NCBI RefSeq assembly: GCF_004345425.1
Contig: NZ_SLVP01000004.1
Coordinates: forward strand, 501,480 to 558,730
Source of the DNA: Paenibacillus sp. BK033
GTDB lineage: Bacteria > Bacillota > Bacilli > Paenibacillales > Paenibacillaceae
Length of the DNA stretch: 57,251 nucleotides
Direction: 5' to 3'
Shown piece after piece: positions 36,039-45,763 of the stretch. A model generated the notes under the pieces. That model ran no database searches, was not told the origin of the DNA, and saw nothing but the letters and a program-made list of their open reading frames with translations. The translations under genes and the position numbers were made by a program. Position 1 is the stretch's first letter. Every line of letters begins with the position of its first letter.

Positions 36039-37352
36039 TTGGATGCAGTCCATGCATTACTAGACCAGTTCGGCCGGGCATTTGTACATTTGCTTGCGCA
36101 GCCTTTTTATTATATTGCTGTATTATTTATTATCCTTCAGTACACGCGGCAGATCAGTCTGGAAAGACGGATGTTCGCCGTGAGGCTGCACATCTGGCCG
36201 CGGCTGGTGGCCAAGGCGGCTCTAACCGGACTTGCGGCCGGGTTGCTCGCTTCCGTGGCAGGAGCCTTTATCGGCATAACTCTAACCGGGGACGCTGTTT
36301 TATGGCTATGGGGTTCTGCGGTTGTGCTGCTCATGTTCCGCATCCGCTATCTGTGCTTTGCTTACGGTGCGGGAGCATTGGCGCTCCTGCAATGGATCGT
36401 CGGTTTCACTTCGCTCGAGAATAGCGGCGGATGGCTCGGAGACGCAGCGACCTCGCTTGCCGGACTTGATATGCCGGGGATTTTCGTACTGGTGGCGCTT
36501 CTTCATCTTGTAGAAGCCTTCCTTGTCCGGAGACAAGGAAGCAAGCTGGCTACTCCGCTTTTCCTCGAGGGGAAGCGGGGGAAGCTAGTAGGCGGCTATA
36601 TGCTGCAGGGCTTCTGGCCTGTTCCGCTGCTGCTGCTCGTGCCGGCAACCGGAGGGACATCGGTTGTGGATCTGCCTTGGACGCCATTATTCGGCGGCGA
36701 TTGGACGCAGGGCTGGACCGTTGTGGCCTTGCCGATGATTATCGGCTTCAGCGAAATGACCCGTACCATGCTGCCTGAGACGAAAGCCCGCCATGCGGCA
36801 AAAGGGCTTATGTGGTACAGCCTGCTGCTGACCTGTGCGGCGCTGCTCGCCTGGTGGCTGCCGGCCCTGCTGCCGCTTGCCGCTTTATGTTCGCTGCTTC
36901 TGCATGAGGCTATCATCTGGCGCAGCCGTGTCGTGGAATCCGCGCAAAGCCCGCTATACGTGAATGATCATCGCGGCTTGCGTATTCTGGGTATCGTGCC
37001 GGGTACGCCGGCTGAGGGAATGAAGCTGCACGCCGGCGAGATTATTTCGAAGGTGAACGGCATCAAGGTGTTCACGAAAGAAGACCTTCACGAAGCGCTG
37101 CAAAACAATTCGGCGATGTATAAGCTTGAGGTGCTGAACAGAGACGGCGAGATCAAGTTTGTTCAGCGGGCCCGTTATGAAGGGGAGCATCATCAGCTCG
37201 GGGTTATCTTATCTCCTGATGAGCGGGCGACTTATTATGCTGCGGCGGAGCCGGCAACGCTGATCGATCTACTGCGCCGCGCAAGGACGGCAAAGCGCAG
37301 CCGCGGCGTTTACGCGGAGGATGAAGACCGCTCGGGTACTTTGAATGTCTGA
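36039..37352 (+). CDS. minJ: PDZ-domain membrane protein, MinJ-like
   Basis: A 437-residue protein with about eight hydrophobic segments in residues ~20-300 and a C-terminal PDZ domain (~305-390; ILGIVPGTPAEGMKLHAGEI, VNGIKVFTKEDL). Topology and location between ctpB and uvrB match MinJ of B. subtilis, which links DivIVA to MinCD at the division site. TTG 36039 lies 8 nt after GGGAG and beyond the preceding terminator; ATG 36018 or 36024 are possible. Sequence similarity to MinJ cannot be measured here, so the symbol rests on synteny. Confidence 0.75.
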   Translation: MDAVHALLDQFGRAFVHLLAQPFYYIAVLFIILQYTRQISLERRMFAVRLHIWPRLVAKAALTGLAAGLLASVAGAFIGITLTGDAVLWLWGSAVVLLMFRIRYLCFAYGAGALALLQWIVGFTSLENSGGWLGDAATSLAGLDMPGIFVLVALLHLVEAFLVRRQGSKLATPLFLEGKRGKLVGGYMLQGFWPVPLLLLVPATGGTSVVDLPWTPLFGGDWTQGWTVVALPMIIGFSEMTRTMLPETKARHAAKGLMWYSLLLTCAALLAWWLPALLPLAALCSLLLHEAIIWRSRVVESAQSPLYVNDHRGLRILGIVPGTPAEGMKLHAGEIISKVNGIKVFTKEDLHEALQNNSAMYKLEVLNRDGEIKFVQRARYEGEHHQLGVILSPDERATYYAAAEPATLIDLLRRARTAKRSRGVYAEDEDRSGTLNV

Positions 37353-37360
37353 ATAGAAAC

Positions 37361-37405
37361 GGGGCTTTTCCTGGGCGGCTGCTTGGGGAAAGCCCTTTGA
37401 TTTTA
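37361..37405 (+). terminator. Terminator of the minJ-like gene
   Basis: GGGCTTTTCC (37362-37371) pairs with GGAAAGCCC (37387-37395), followed by TTTGATTTT. Confidence 0.7.
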
Positions 37406-37408
37406 TGT

Positions 37409-37456
37409 TTGCATCAGCCTCTATAGACGTCTATAATAGAGGGGAACACACATTCG
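37409..37456 (+). promoter_or_regulatory. uvrBA promoter with LexA-like box
   Basis: TTGCAT (37409-37414) and TATAAT (37432-37437) are 17 nt apart. GGAACACACATTCG (37443-37456) matches the Bacillus LexA/DinR box CGAACRNRYGTTCG at 12 of 14 positions and covers the predicted start site, suggesting SOS control. The mRNA leader would be about 140 nt. Confidence 0.75.
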
Positions 37457-37585
37457 GATATGCTGTGCGCGTATCGATTTGGCCGCGAGACGGTTGCTTG
37501 CTTCTTCTAAGTTTCAAGGACGTTGATGCCGTTTACGCTTATATATATTGACTATAATGATTGATGAGTAAGGGAAACGGGGTGG

Positions 37586-39589
37586 ATGACGCAAGTGAAT
37601 GAGATTTCGGAGCAATTATTTCAATTAAAGTCGGATTACACGCCGCAGGGCGATCAGCCGGGAGCCATCAGAAAACTTGTTGAAGGCGTGAAAAACGGAG
37701 AAGCCAAGCAGACCCTGCTTGGCGCGACGGGGACGGGAAAGACGTATACGATTGCCAATACGATAGCGCAGCTTAACCGGCCGACGCTGGTTATTGCCCA
37801 CAACAAGACGCTCGCGGCACAGCTGTGCAGCGAGTTTAAGGAATTTTTCCCGGACAATGCAGTAAGTTATTTTGTCAGCTATTATGATTATTTTCAGCCT
37901 GAGGCCTATATTCCATCTACAGACACCTACATTGAGAAGGATTCCAGCATTAACGACGAGATCGACAAGCTGCGCCACTCCGCGACCAGTTCCTTGTTCG
38001 AACGCAGGGACGTCATTATCGTAGCGAGCGTTTCCTGCATTTACGGTCTCGGTTCGCCTTCCGAGTACGGCAGTCTGGTCTTGTCGCTGCGGGTAGGCAT
38101 GGAGAAGTCCAGAGATACGATCCTTCATAAGCTGGTGGATATTCAGTACCAGCGCAATGACATTAACTTTATCCGCGGTACGTTCCGCGTCCGCGGCGAT
38201 ATCGTAGAGATTTTTCCGGTTGCCAACAATGAACGGGCGATCCGGGTCGAGCTGTTTGGCGACGAGATCGAACGGATTACGGAAATCGATGTGCTTACCG
38301 GCGAGATTGTAAGCGAACGCGATCATGTTGCCATCTTCCCGGCGTCTCACTTCGTTACCCATGAAGAAACCATGAAGATTGCCCTTGGCAATATCGAGCG
38401 TGAGCTGGAGGAACGTCTTGCGGAGCTGCGGGAGGAAGGCAAGCTGCTGGAAGCGCAGCGTCTGGAGCAGCGCACTCGTTACGACCTCGAGATGATGGCG
38501 GAAATGGGCTTCTGTTCCGGCATCGAGAACTATTCGGGACCTTTGACCTTCCGGGAGCGCGGGGCAACGCCGTATACGCTGATGGATTATTTTCCGGACG
38601 ATATGCTGATCGTCATTGACGAATCGCATGTTACCCTGCCGCAGATTAGGGCTATGTACAATGGTGACCGCGCGCGGAAGGAAATGCTCGTTAATCACGG
38701 CTTCCGTCTGCCGTCCGCGCTGGATAACCGGCCGCTGCGCTTCGAGGAATTCGAGGAGAAGGCCAAACAGCAGATTTATGTGTCGGCGACACCGGGACCT
38801 TACGAGCTGGAACACTGTCCAACGATGGTTGAACAGATTATCCGTCCGACAGGCCTGCTGGATCCGATTATTGAGGTTCGTCCGACGAAAGGGCAAATCG
38901 ATGATCTGTTAATCGAGATCCGCGACCGGATAGCCAAGGATGAACGCGTCCTTGTCACCACGCTGACGAAGAAGATGGCCGAGGACCTGACGGATTATTT
39001 CAAAGAAATCGGCATCAAAGTGCGTTATTTGCACTCGGATATAAAGACGCTGGAGAGGATCGCCATCCTTCGCGACCTGCGTCTCGGCACATTCCATGTG
39101 CTTGTGGGGATTAACCTCTTGAGGGAGGGTCTCGATTTACCGGAAGTATCCCTTGTTGCGATATTGGATGCGGACAAAGAAGGCTTCCTTCGTTCCGAAC
39201 GCTCGCTCATTCAGACGATTGGCAGAGCTGCGCGCAATAGCGATGGCCGGGTTATCATGTACGGGGATAAGATTACCGATTCCATGGATAAGGCGCTTAA
39301 GGAGACCGAGCGCCGCCGTACCATCCAAATCGCATATAACGAAGAGCATGGCATTACGCCTCAGACGATCCGCAAGAAAGTGCATGATGATATAAAGGCG
39401 ACGAAAGTGGCCGAGGAGAAGTCGGAATATTTGACTGGCGTAGGCTCCGAGAAGATGTCGAAGAAGGAACGCCAAGCTTTGCTGCAAAGGCTGGAAGCCG
39501 AGATGAAGGACGCGGCGAAGAATCTGCAGTTCGAGAGAGCCGCGGAGCTGCGTGACGCTTTGCTGGAACTGAAAGCGGAGATGGGCTAG
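37586..39589 (+). CDS. uvrB: Excinuclease ABC subunit B
   Basis: A 667-residue DNA-damage verification helicase. Walker A GATGTGKT is at 46-53. The tyrosine-rich beta-hairpin region ([20 protein letters not shown]) follows, then [22 protein letters not shown] and [12 protein letters not shown]. The C-terminal UVR motif (~625-665; [20 protein letters not shown]) contacts UvrC. ATG 37586 is used; GTG 37595 has better spacing from GGGGTGG. uvrA follows 27 bp downstream. Confidence 0.97.
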   Translation: MTQVNEISEQLFQLKSDYTPQGDQPGAIRKLVEGVKNGEAKQTLLGATGTGKTYTIANTIAQLNRPTLVIAHNKTLAAQLCSEFKEFFPDNAVSYFVSYYDYFQPEAYIPSTDTYIEKDSSINDEIDKLRHSATSSLFERRDVIIVASVSCIYGLGSPSEYGSLVLSLRVGMEKSRDTILHKLVDIQYQRNDINFIRGTFRVRGDIVEIFPVANNERAIRVELFGDEIERITEIDVLTGEIVSERDHVAIFPASHFVTHEETMKIALGNIERELEERLAELREEGKLLEAQRLEQRTRYDLEMMAEMGFCSGIENYSGPLTFRERGATPYTLMDYFPDDMLIVIDESHVTLPQIRAMYNGDRARKEMLVNHGFRLPSALDNRPLRFEEFEEKAKQQIYVSATPGPYELEHCPTMVEQIIRPTGLLDPIIEVRPTKGQIDDLLIEIRDRIAKDERVLVTTLTKKMAEDLTDYFKEIGIKVRYLHSDIKTLERIAILRDLRLGTFHVLVGINLLREGLDLPEVSLVAILDADKEGFLRSERSLIQTIGRAARNSDGRVIMYGDKITDSMDKALKETERRRTIQIAYNEEHGITPQTIRKKVHDDIKATKVAEEKSEYLTGVGSEKMSKKERQALLQRLEAEMKDAAKNLQFERAAELRDALLELKAEMG

Positions 39590-39616
39590 AGACAAGGAAT
39601 GGGAGGAACGTAAGAA

Positions 39617-42505
39617 GTGGCTAGCGACAAGATTGTAATCAAAGGGGCTCGAGCCCACAATTTGAAAAATATCGATGTTACCATACCGCGCGACAAATTT
39701 GTCGTGCTGACGGGACTAAGCGGCTCCGGTAAATCCTCGCTTGCTTTCGATACGATTTATGCCGAAGGCCAGCGCAGATACGTAGAGTCGTTGTCCGCTT
39801 ATGCCCGGCAGTTTCTCGGACAGATGGAGAAACCGGATGTCGATTCCATTGACGGCTTGTCTCCGGCGATTTCCATTGACCAGAAGACAACAAGCCGCAA
39901 CCCGCGATCGACGGTGGGTACGGTAACGGAAATTTACGATTATTTGCGTTTGCTTTATGCCCGGGTCGGAAGACCGCATTGCCCGGATCATGGCATCGAG
40001 ATTACTTCGCAGACCGTAGAGCAGATGGTTGACCGCATTATGGAATATCCGGAGAGGACGAAGCTGCAAATTCTGGCTCCGCTTGTTTCCGGCCGTAAAG
40101 GCGAGCATACCAAGCTGCTTGCCGATATCCAGAAACAGGGCTATGTCCGCGTCCGGGTAAATGGCGAGCTTCGGGAGCTTGGCGAGAAGATCGAGCTCGA
40201 GAAGAACAAGAAGCATAATATTGAAGTGGTTATCGACCGTATCGTGGTGAAGGCGGATATTCAAGGCCGATTGGCGGATTCCTTGGAGACTGCGCTGAAG
40301 CTGGCCGACGGCCGTGTTATTGTTGATATTATTGACCAAGAGGAGCTGCTCTTCAGCTCCAACCTGGCTTGTCCGGAATGCGGCTTCAGTATTGAGGAGC
40401 TGGCTCCCCGCATGTTCTCTTTCAACAGTCCGTACGGTGCCTGCCCGGAATGCGACGGTCTTGGCGTGAAGATGATTGTTGACCCTGACCTGCTTGTTCC
40501 GGACTCTAGCAAAGCGATTAGCGATGGAGCGTTCGAAGCATGGGCGGGAAGCACGTCCAATTACTACCCGCAATTCCTGAGCGCAGTGTGCCAGCATTAC
40601 CATATTCCGCAAGACGTACCGGTATCGGATCTGACGGCCGATCAGATGAAGAAGCTGATGTTCGGCACGGGCGGCGAGCGTGTACGGTTCCTGTACGAGA
40701 ACGACTTTGGCCACCGGAAGGAAGCTTACGTTCCTTTCGAAGGAATTGTTCATAATCTGGAGCGCCGCTACCGGGAGACGGCATCCGAAGGCATCCGCGA
40801 ATACATCGAAGCTTATATGAGCGCGAAGCCATGCGGTACCTGCAAAGGTCATCGTTTGAAGAAAGAAAGCCTTGCCGTTACGATTAACGGACAAAATATT
40901 TCCTTTGTAACCTCGTTATCGATTGGCGAAGCGCAGCGTTTCTTTGATTCCCTTACCTTAAACGAGAAAGAGCTGAAGATCGCTCACCTCATCCTGAAAG
41001 AGATCAACAGCCGATTAGGCTTCCTTGTGAACGTCGGCCTGGAATATTTGTCGATGAGCCGTGCCGCAGGCACTTTGTCCGGCGGAGAAGCGCAGCGGAT
41101 TCGTCTGGCCACGCAGATTGGATCCAGTCTAATGGGCGTACTGTATATACTGGACGAGCCAAGCATTGGTCTGCATCAACGGGATAATGACCGTCTTATC
41201 GAGACCTTGGAGCATATGCGCAATCTTGGCAATACGCTCATTGTCGTCGAGCATGACGAAGACACGATGCTTGCCGCCGATTATATTATTGATATCGGGC
41301 CAGGCGCGGGTATTCACGGCGGCATGGTAACCGCCGAGGGAAGCCCTGAGGAAATTATGAAGGACGATAACTCGCTGACCGGCCAATATTTGAGCGGGAA
41401 GAAGTTTATCGAGGTTCCGCTCGAACGCCGTAAGACCGGTGAGAAGTGGCTGGAAATCCGCGGCGCCAAGGAAAATAACCTGCGCGGCGTTAACGTGAAG
41501 ATCCCGCTGGGCATTTTTACGGCCGTTACAGGCGTATCCGGTTCGGGCAAATCTACGCTCGTGAATGAGATTCTGTATAAGACGTTAGCCCGCGACCTGA
41601 ACAAGGCGAAGGTACGTCCAGGCGAATACAAGGAATTGCGCGGTCTTGAGCATTTGGAGAAGGTTATTGATATTGACCAATCTCCGATTGGCCGTACGCC
41701 TCGTTCGAACCCGGCTACTTACACGGGCGTATTCGATGATGTACGCGATCTCTACTCCACAACCAATGAAGCGAAGGTTCGCGGATACAAGAAAGGCCGC
41801 TTCAGCTTTAACGTGAAGGGCGGGCGCTGCGAAGCCTGCAGAGGCGACGGCATCATCAAGATTGAGATGCATTTCCTCCCGGATGTATACGTTCCTTGCG
41901 AGATTTGCAAAGGCAAGCGTTATAACCGCGAGACCCTGGAAGTGAAGTACAAGGGCAAAAACATCGCCGAAGTACTGGAGATGACAATCGAGGACGCAAC
42001 GAAGTTTTTCGAGAATATTCCTCGTATCCACCGGAAGCTCCAGACTCTGCTTGATGTCGGTCTCGGCTACATGACCTTAGGCCAACCGGCGACCACCTTG
42101 TCGGGCGGCGAAGCGCAGCGCGTGAAGCTGGCTTCCGAGCTGTACCGCCGCAGCACCGGCAAGACGCTATACATTTTGGACGAACCAACAACAGGACTTC
42201 ATGTCGATGATATCGACCGTCTGCTTACGGTCCTGCATCGCCTCGTTGATTCCGGAGAGTCGGTTCTTGTCATTGAGCATAACCTCGATGTGATCAAGAC
42301 AGCCGATTATCTGATCGATCTGGGACCGGAAGGCGGAAACGGCGGGGGCACCATTGTTGCGTCAGGTTCGCCTGAGGATGTCGTTAAAGTGACCGGCTCT
42401 TATACGGGTAAGTATTTGAAGCCTATTATGGAGCGAGACCGCGAACGCACGGTGAACCGGCACCGCGCAGTCGAGGAAAGCGTAGCGGCAGGCGCCGTGG
42501 AGTAA
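39617..42505 (+). CDS. uvrA: Excinuclease ABC subunit A
   Basis: A 962-residue damage sensor with two ABC ATPase modules. Walker A motifs are GLSGSGKSS near residue 31 and GVSGSGKST near 640. Signature LSGGEAQR occurs in both halves, and zinc-finger cysteines are at CPEC..CPEC (~255-282) and CEAC..CEIC (~738-765). The DNA-binding insert is intact. GTG 39617 follows GGGAGG by 10 nt. A terminator follows. Confidence 0.97.
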   Translation: MASDKIVIKGARAHNLKNIDVTIPRDKFVVLTGLSGSGKSSLAFDTIYAEGQRRYVESLSAYARQFLGQMEKPDVDSIDGLSPAISIDQKTTSRNPRSTVGTVTEIYDYLRLLYARVGRPHCPDHGIEITSQTVEQMVDRIMEYPERTKLQILAPLVSGRKGEHTKLLADIQKQGYVRVRVNGELRELGEKIELEKNKKHNIEVVIDRIVVKADIQGRLADSLETALKLADGRVIVDIIDQEELLFSSNLACPECGFSIEELAPRMFSFNSPYGACPECDGLGVKMIVDPDLLVPDSSKAISDGAFEAWAGSTSNYYPQFLSAVCQHYHIPQDVPVSDLTADQMKKLMFGTGGERVRFLYENDFGHRKEAYVPFEGIVHNLERRYRETASEGIREYIEAYMSAKPCGTCKGHRLKKESLAVTINGQNISFVTSLSIGEAQRFFDSLTLNEKELKIAHLILKEINSRLGFLVNVGLEYLSMSRAAGTLSGGEAQRIRLATQIGSSLMGVLYILDEPSIGLHQRDNDRLIETLEHMRNLGNTLIVVEHDEDTMLAADYIIDIGPGAGIHGGMVTAEGSPEEIMKDDNSLTGQYLSGKKFIEVPLERRKTGEKWLEIRGAKENNLRGVNVKIPLGIFTAVTGVSGSGKSTLVNEILYKTLARDLNKAKVRPGEYKELRGLEHLEKVIDIDQSPIGRTPRSNPATYTGVFDDVRDLYSTTNEAKVRGYKKGRFSFNVKGGRCEACRGDGIIKIEMHFLPDVYVPCEICKGKRYNRETLEVKYKGKNIAEVLEMTIEDATKFFENIPRIHRKLQTLLDVGLGYMTLGQPATTLSGGEAQRVKLASELYRRSTGKTLYILDEPTTGLHVDDIDRLLTVLHRLVDSGESVLVIEHNLDVIKTADYLIDLGPEGGNGGGTIVASGSPEDVVKVTGSYTGKYLKPIMERDRERTVNRHRAVEESVAAGAVE

Positions 42506-42517
42506 ACGTAAGGCAAG

Positions 42518-42559
42518 AGAGGCTCTTCTTATCCGGCAGGGAGGGAGAGTCTCTTTTGT
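42518..42559 (+). terminator. Terminator of uvrBA
   Basis: AGAGGCTCTTC (42518-42528) pairs imperfectly with GGAGAGTCTCT (42544-42554), followed by TTTTG. Confidence 0.65.
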
Positions 42560-42753
42560 ATGTTTAGTTATAAATAGAGGCAGAATTGGACAAATTAACT
42601 TGCAGAGTATACTGGTATGGCAACGTTTTAAAGAACAAATGTGGGAAAACGTGACAAACTTGTTACGAAATCTGAATCGGACTTGCATGATTTGCCACTT
42701 GAAGATAACATAGAGGTAATATAGGCTACGTGCGAATAAAAGGGGGTCACTCG

Positions 42754-42972
42754 ATGTTTTTGGCAGCAGAGGAAGCAGCTAAATCGACCAGCAACATCAA
42801 TACATTTGACTGGTTCATGCTTGCGTTTACCATTTTAATCTTGATTGGCTTTGTACGTTTAGTAAAAGCTCGCCCTAAGAAAAATGTATTTGCAATCGGA
42901 TTCACTACGATAGCTTTGCTTTTGTTTCTTTACATAGACTACATTATGATTTTTAAAGTTTGGATGGCATAA
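42754..42972 (+). CDS. Small two-segment membrane protein
   Basis: A 72-residue protein with two membrane segments (about 19-38, FDWFMLAFTILILIGFVRLV, and 46-68) joined by a short basic loop (KARPKK). ATG 42754 lies after AAGGGGGTCACTCG; the upstream GTG 42730 is in frame but precedes that site. It resembles the short DUF2759-type proteins of Bacilli, but I cannot confirm the family. Two terminators follow in tandem, so it is probably its own unit. Confidence 0.75.
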   Translation: MFLAAEEAAKSTSNINTFDWFMLAFTILILIGFVRLVKARPKKNVFAIGFTTIALLLFLYIDYIMIFKVWMA

Positions 42973-42978
42973 ATACAA

Positions 42979-43060
42979 GGCCTGCCGGCTCTCCGGCAGG
43001 CTTTTTACATTTATAAGCGCCAGCTCATGAACCGAGAGGAAAATGGGCTGGCGCTTTTTC
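42979..43060 (+). terminator. Two tandem terminators
   Basis: First: GCCTGCCGG (42980-42988) and CCGGCAGGC (42993-43001) with a CTCT loop and T-run. Second: AGCGCCAGC (43016-43024) and GCTGGCGCT (43047-43055) followed by TTTTT. Together they isolate the regulator gene downstream from uvrA-side transcription. Confidence 0.88.
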
Positions 43061-43069
43061 GTTTCCCGA

Positions 43070-43140
43070 TTGACATATGCTAGGAGATCTTTTATTATCT
43101 TATTTAATAGTCATCTAATTTGATAAATGTTAAATTAGAT
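43070..43140 (+). promoter_or_regulatory. Promoter and inverted-repeat operator of the ArsR-type regulator
   Basis: TTGACA (43070-43075) and TATTAT (43093-43098) are 17 nt apart. A perfect 9-bp inverted repeat, ATCTAATTT (43113-43121) and AAATTAGAT (43132-43140), lies just past the predicted start site. Size and symmetry suit a winged-helix dimer, so autoregulation is likely. Confidence 0.7.
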
Positions 43141-43163
43141 ATGTGAAAGGATGGGAAGATTCC

Positions 43164-43769
43164 ATGCAGTTGGATAAGGTAGTGAACTACCATAAAGCAT
43201 TAGCGGATCCGACACGTATCCGGCTTCTGATCCTGCTTGCCGAAGGAGAGCTCAACGGGCAGGTATTGGCGGAGAAGCTTGGCGTAACGCCGGCTACCGT
43301 CACTCATCACGCAGCCAAGCTTCGTGAAGCAAGCTTGATAAATGAACGGAGAGAGAAGAACACGATCTACTTTTCGCTAAATGACTACTTTATTAAGAAT
43401 GGCTCTAATGCTACGGCTAATTTGATTTACCGGACATCTCAACAGAAAGGAGGAGAAGAACAAATGAACGAGGAATTTGAGCGCGTAAGGCAGTCCGTGA
43501 TCAAGAACTTCATCACTGCTGCGGGGCAGCTGAAGTCTATTCCGGCTCAGCTTAAGAAAAAGCTTATTATACTCGAGTATATGATCTCCAAGCTGGAGAA
43601 GGGGCGTAAATACACGGAGAAGGAGCTTAACGAATTCATCAAAGGCTTCCACCAGGATTTCGCGACAATCCGCCGCGAATTTATCATGCACCAGTTTATG
43701 TTCCGGGAGAACGAAATCTACGAGCTTAACCCGCAAGAGATGTGGGCGAAGTGGGAGACGTTGTCCTAA
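43164..43769 (+). CDS. ArsR-type transcriptional regulator with DUF2087 domain
   Basis: A 201-residue regulator. Residues ~1-80 form an ArsR-like winged helix (HKALADPTRIRLLILLAEGE, LGVTPATVTHHAAKLREASL). The C-terminal DUF2087 domain (~125-195) has KYTEKELNEFIKGFHQDFAT and IRREFIMHQFMFRE. No metal-binding cysteine motif typical of ArsR/SmtB is seen, so the signal sensed is unknown. ATG 43164 is preferred over GTG 43143. The inverted repeat just upstream suggests it binds its own promoter; the gene downstream is now a pseudogene. Confidence 0.85.
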   Translation: MQLDKVVNYHKALADPTRIRLLILLAEGELNGQVLAEKLGVTPATVTHHAAKLREASLINERREKNTIYFSLNDYFIKNGSNATANLIYRTSQQKGGEEQMNEEFERVRQSVIKNFITAAGQLKSIPAQLKKKLIILEYMISKLEKGRKYTEKELNEFIKGFHQDFATIRREFIMHQFMFRENEIYELNPQEMWAKWETLS

Positions 43770-43796
43770 TTCTGTTACGGTGCAGGTGATCTAGTC

Positions 43797-44166
43797 ATGA
43801 GTACAATATTTTTTCTTGTTAGACATGGCGTAAAAGAAAAAGCAATCGGGGATGTAAAATTAACCGATGAGGGGATATATACCGCCTATAGGCGATACAT
43901 CAAAGCAGGCGGGTAAGAGATTAGCGTCATTATTAACAGAGTTAGCAGAGACGCAGCCTTTTCAAAGCAACATTGTAGTTGTTACGCATGGAGGAATAAT
44001 AACGGATTTCTTGGTTCATTCTTTTCCAATTAATGAACTAACTGTTTGGCATCCTGATTTTGTTACCGTACAGAGCCAATTAATCGTTGAATGTTCTGTG
44101 ACGATATTAAGCTGGGAAAAGGGCAAGTTTCAAATTTTAGACTTTGCATCAGTCGAGCATTTATAA
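43797..44166 (+). pseudogene. Histidine phosphatase, internally deleted and frameshifted
   Basis: The first frame starts at ATG 43797 (MSTIFFLVRHGVKEKAIGD) with the RHG active-site motif, then stops at 43914-43916. The C-terminal half continues in another frame from about 43875 to 44166 (YIPPIGDTSKQAGKRL, NIVVVTHGGIITDFLVHSF) with the second histidine motif. The break lies near 43871-43885. An intact family member has roughly 100 more residues between these parts, so an internal deletion that also shifted the frame is inferred. The DNA is more A/T-rich than its neighbours. Confidence 0.75.
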
Positions 44167-44184
44167 ACGGACGTATTCCAATCA

Positions 44185-44222
44185 AACAGCCTGCCCGGCA
44201 TAAGCCAGGCAGGCTGTTTTTC
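44185..44222 (+). terminator. Terminator after the phosphatase remnant
   Basis: Perfect 11-bp arms AACAGCCTGCC (44185-44195) and GGCAGGCTGTT (44208-44218) with an inner GGC/GCC stem, followed by TTTTTC. Confidence 0.88.
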
Positions 44223-44265
44223 TGCTTTCTTCTTTAATTCGTTTGTGTATTGAGTGAGCGGAGCG

Positions 44266-44378
44266 AAAGTATGTTTCTGGAGAAGCGCTAGCGTTCGCCT
44301 TTGACCGAGGATTTCAACCGCATAGCGGTTAATTCAAAGAAATCCGGCGGTCAACAGCGATCGGAAGAAACATACTTT
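44266..44378. repeat. Long imperfect palindrome, possible dispersed element
   Basis: Three nested stems: outer AAAGTATGTTTCT (44266-44278) with AGAAACATACTTT (44366-44378); middle TTGACCG plus GGATTTC with GAAATCC plus CGGTCAA; inner AACCGC with GCGGTT around ATA. The whole folds into one hairpin of about 113 nt on either strand. It contains no gene. It resembles dispersed palindromic elements that I recall from Paenibacillus intergenic regions; this is memory, not a search. Confidence 0.75.
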
Positions 44379-44406
44379 TGCGCAGCGAATACCAGTCACA
44401 ATCGAA

Positions 44407-45375
44407 TTATACCCACCACATATCGCCAACAGGCTCTTTAATCAGAACTTGCTGCAGGTTTTGAACAGCTTTAGAGAAGCCTTCTTCAACGGACATCAGG
44501 CCGTCTTCATGCTCGATGCTGACAACGTAGTCGTAGCCAACGAGACGCAGCGTGCTGATGATGTCTGCCCAAGTTTTCAGGTCGTGGCCAAAGCCAACGG
44601 AGCGGAACTGCCAAGCGCGGTCCAGCATCAGTGTGTAGGACTGCATGTCCGTTACGCCGTGTTTGTTCACGTTGTTGAAATCAATGGAAGTGTCCTTCGC
44701 ATGGAAGTGATGGATCGCATTTTCGCGGCCCAGGATTTTGATTGCTTCGACAGGGTCGATGCCTTGCCACCACATGTGGGAGGGGTCAAGGTTGGCGCCA
44801 ATTGCTTTGCCTGCAGCTTCGCGAAGGCGAAGCAGGGTAGCAGGCGTATGGACGGAGAAGCCGCCATGCAGCTCGAGGCCGATTTTTACGCCGTTTTGCT
44901 CAGCGATACCACCGATTTCAGACCAATATGGAATAACTTTTTTCTCCCATTGCCAAGCGAGGATCTCTTGGAAATCGTTTGGCCATGGAGCAACCGGCCA
45001 GTTCGGATATTTTGCATCCTCATGGTCGCCAGGGCAGCCGGAGAAGGTGTTTACAACAGGTACCTCAAGGCGGTTAGCCAGCTCGATGGTTTTACGAATA
45101 ATCGCATCGTCCGCGCTGGAAATCGCTTTTTGCGGGTGAAGCGGGTTAGCGTGGCAGCTAAGCGCGCTGATCATCAGTCCACGCGATTCTACCGCATGTT
45201 TAAACGCTTTCAATTTGCCGGCGTCGGCAAGCAGTGCATCCGGGTCGCAATGCGCGTTGCCAGGGTAGCCGCCTGTACCAAGCTCTACCGCTTCAAGACC
45301 TTTGGCAGCGATATAGTCGAGTGCTTCTTCAAATGGTTTTTGCGAGAAAAGTACGGCAAATACGCCTAATTTCAT
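44407..45375 (-). CDS. Sugar phosphate isomerase/epimerase
   Basis: A 322-residue xylose-isomerase-like TIM barrel of the IolE/hydroxypyruvate-isomerase group. Likely metal ligands are the Glu in IGLELHGGF, Asp in ANLDPSHMWW, His in HHFHAKDT and Glu in VVSIEHEDG. It is probably a cytoplasmic enzyme acting on a sugar or inositol derivative; the substrate is not evident and no sugar operon surrounds it. A good AGGAGGT site precedes the ATG. It is transcribed opposite to its neighbours and followed by the palindrome at 44266-44378. Confidence 0.88.
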   Translation of the reverse strand: MKLGVFAVLFSQKPFEEALDYIAAKGLEAVELGTGGYPGNAHCDPDALLADAGKLKAFKHAVESRGLMISALSCHANPLHPQKAISSADDAIIRKTIELANRLEVPVVNTFSGCPGDHEDAKYPNWPVAPWPNDFQEILAWQWEKKVIPYWSEIGGIAEQNGVKIGLELHGGFSVHTPATLLRLREAAGKAIGANLDPSHMWWQGIDPVEAIKILGRENAIHHFHAKDTSIDFNNVNKHGVTDMQSYTLMLDRAWQFRSVGFGHDLKTWADIISTLRLVGYDYVVSIEHEDGLMSVEEGFSKAVQNLQQVLIKEPVGDMWWV

Positions 45376-45763
45376 TATTATTACCTCCTAAGGTTTGGCT
45401 GTCCCTATTATAGCATTCTAGTCGCGCGTATATCTAATTTTTACGAAAGAAAAACCAAAATCGCATATAAACTAGGCAATTCAAATGAAAGCATTCCCGA
45501 GGCGCGGCAAGATTGCGTGTTCCACTTGCGAGAGGTCTAAAAAATCACGTCAAAATTCAGCTGAACAAAAGGTTATATGATGTCGTATTTTTGGATTTTA
45601 GTCCGTTAGAAAAAGGATGTTTGAATTAACAATTTCTTTACATAACATTCAGATTTATGTTTTACAAATTCTGCTTGTTGTCTAGTACTTTGGCATGATA
45701 CATTTAGAACGTGTTTCCTATAAATGGATTCTCGTTTTTGATTGGATCTGGGAGAGTGATAGA
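45376..45763. other. Divergent intergenic region
   Basis: 388 bases between two divergent starts, holding no convincing gene. A TATAAT-like -10 for the minus-strand isomerase lies near 45399-45406 on that strand. TTGTTG (45675-45680) and TACATT (45699-45704), 18 nt apart, could be the promoter of the protease gene. A short inverted repeat ACATAA/TTATGT spans 45640-45660. Confidence 0.45.
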
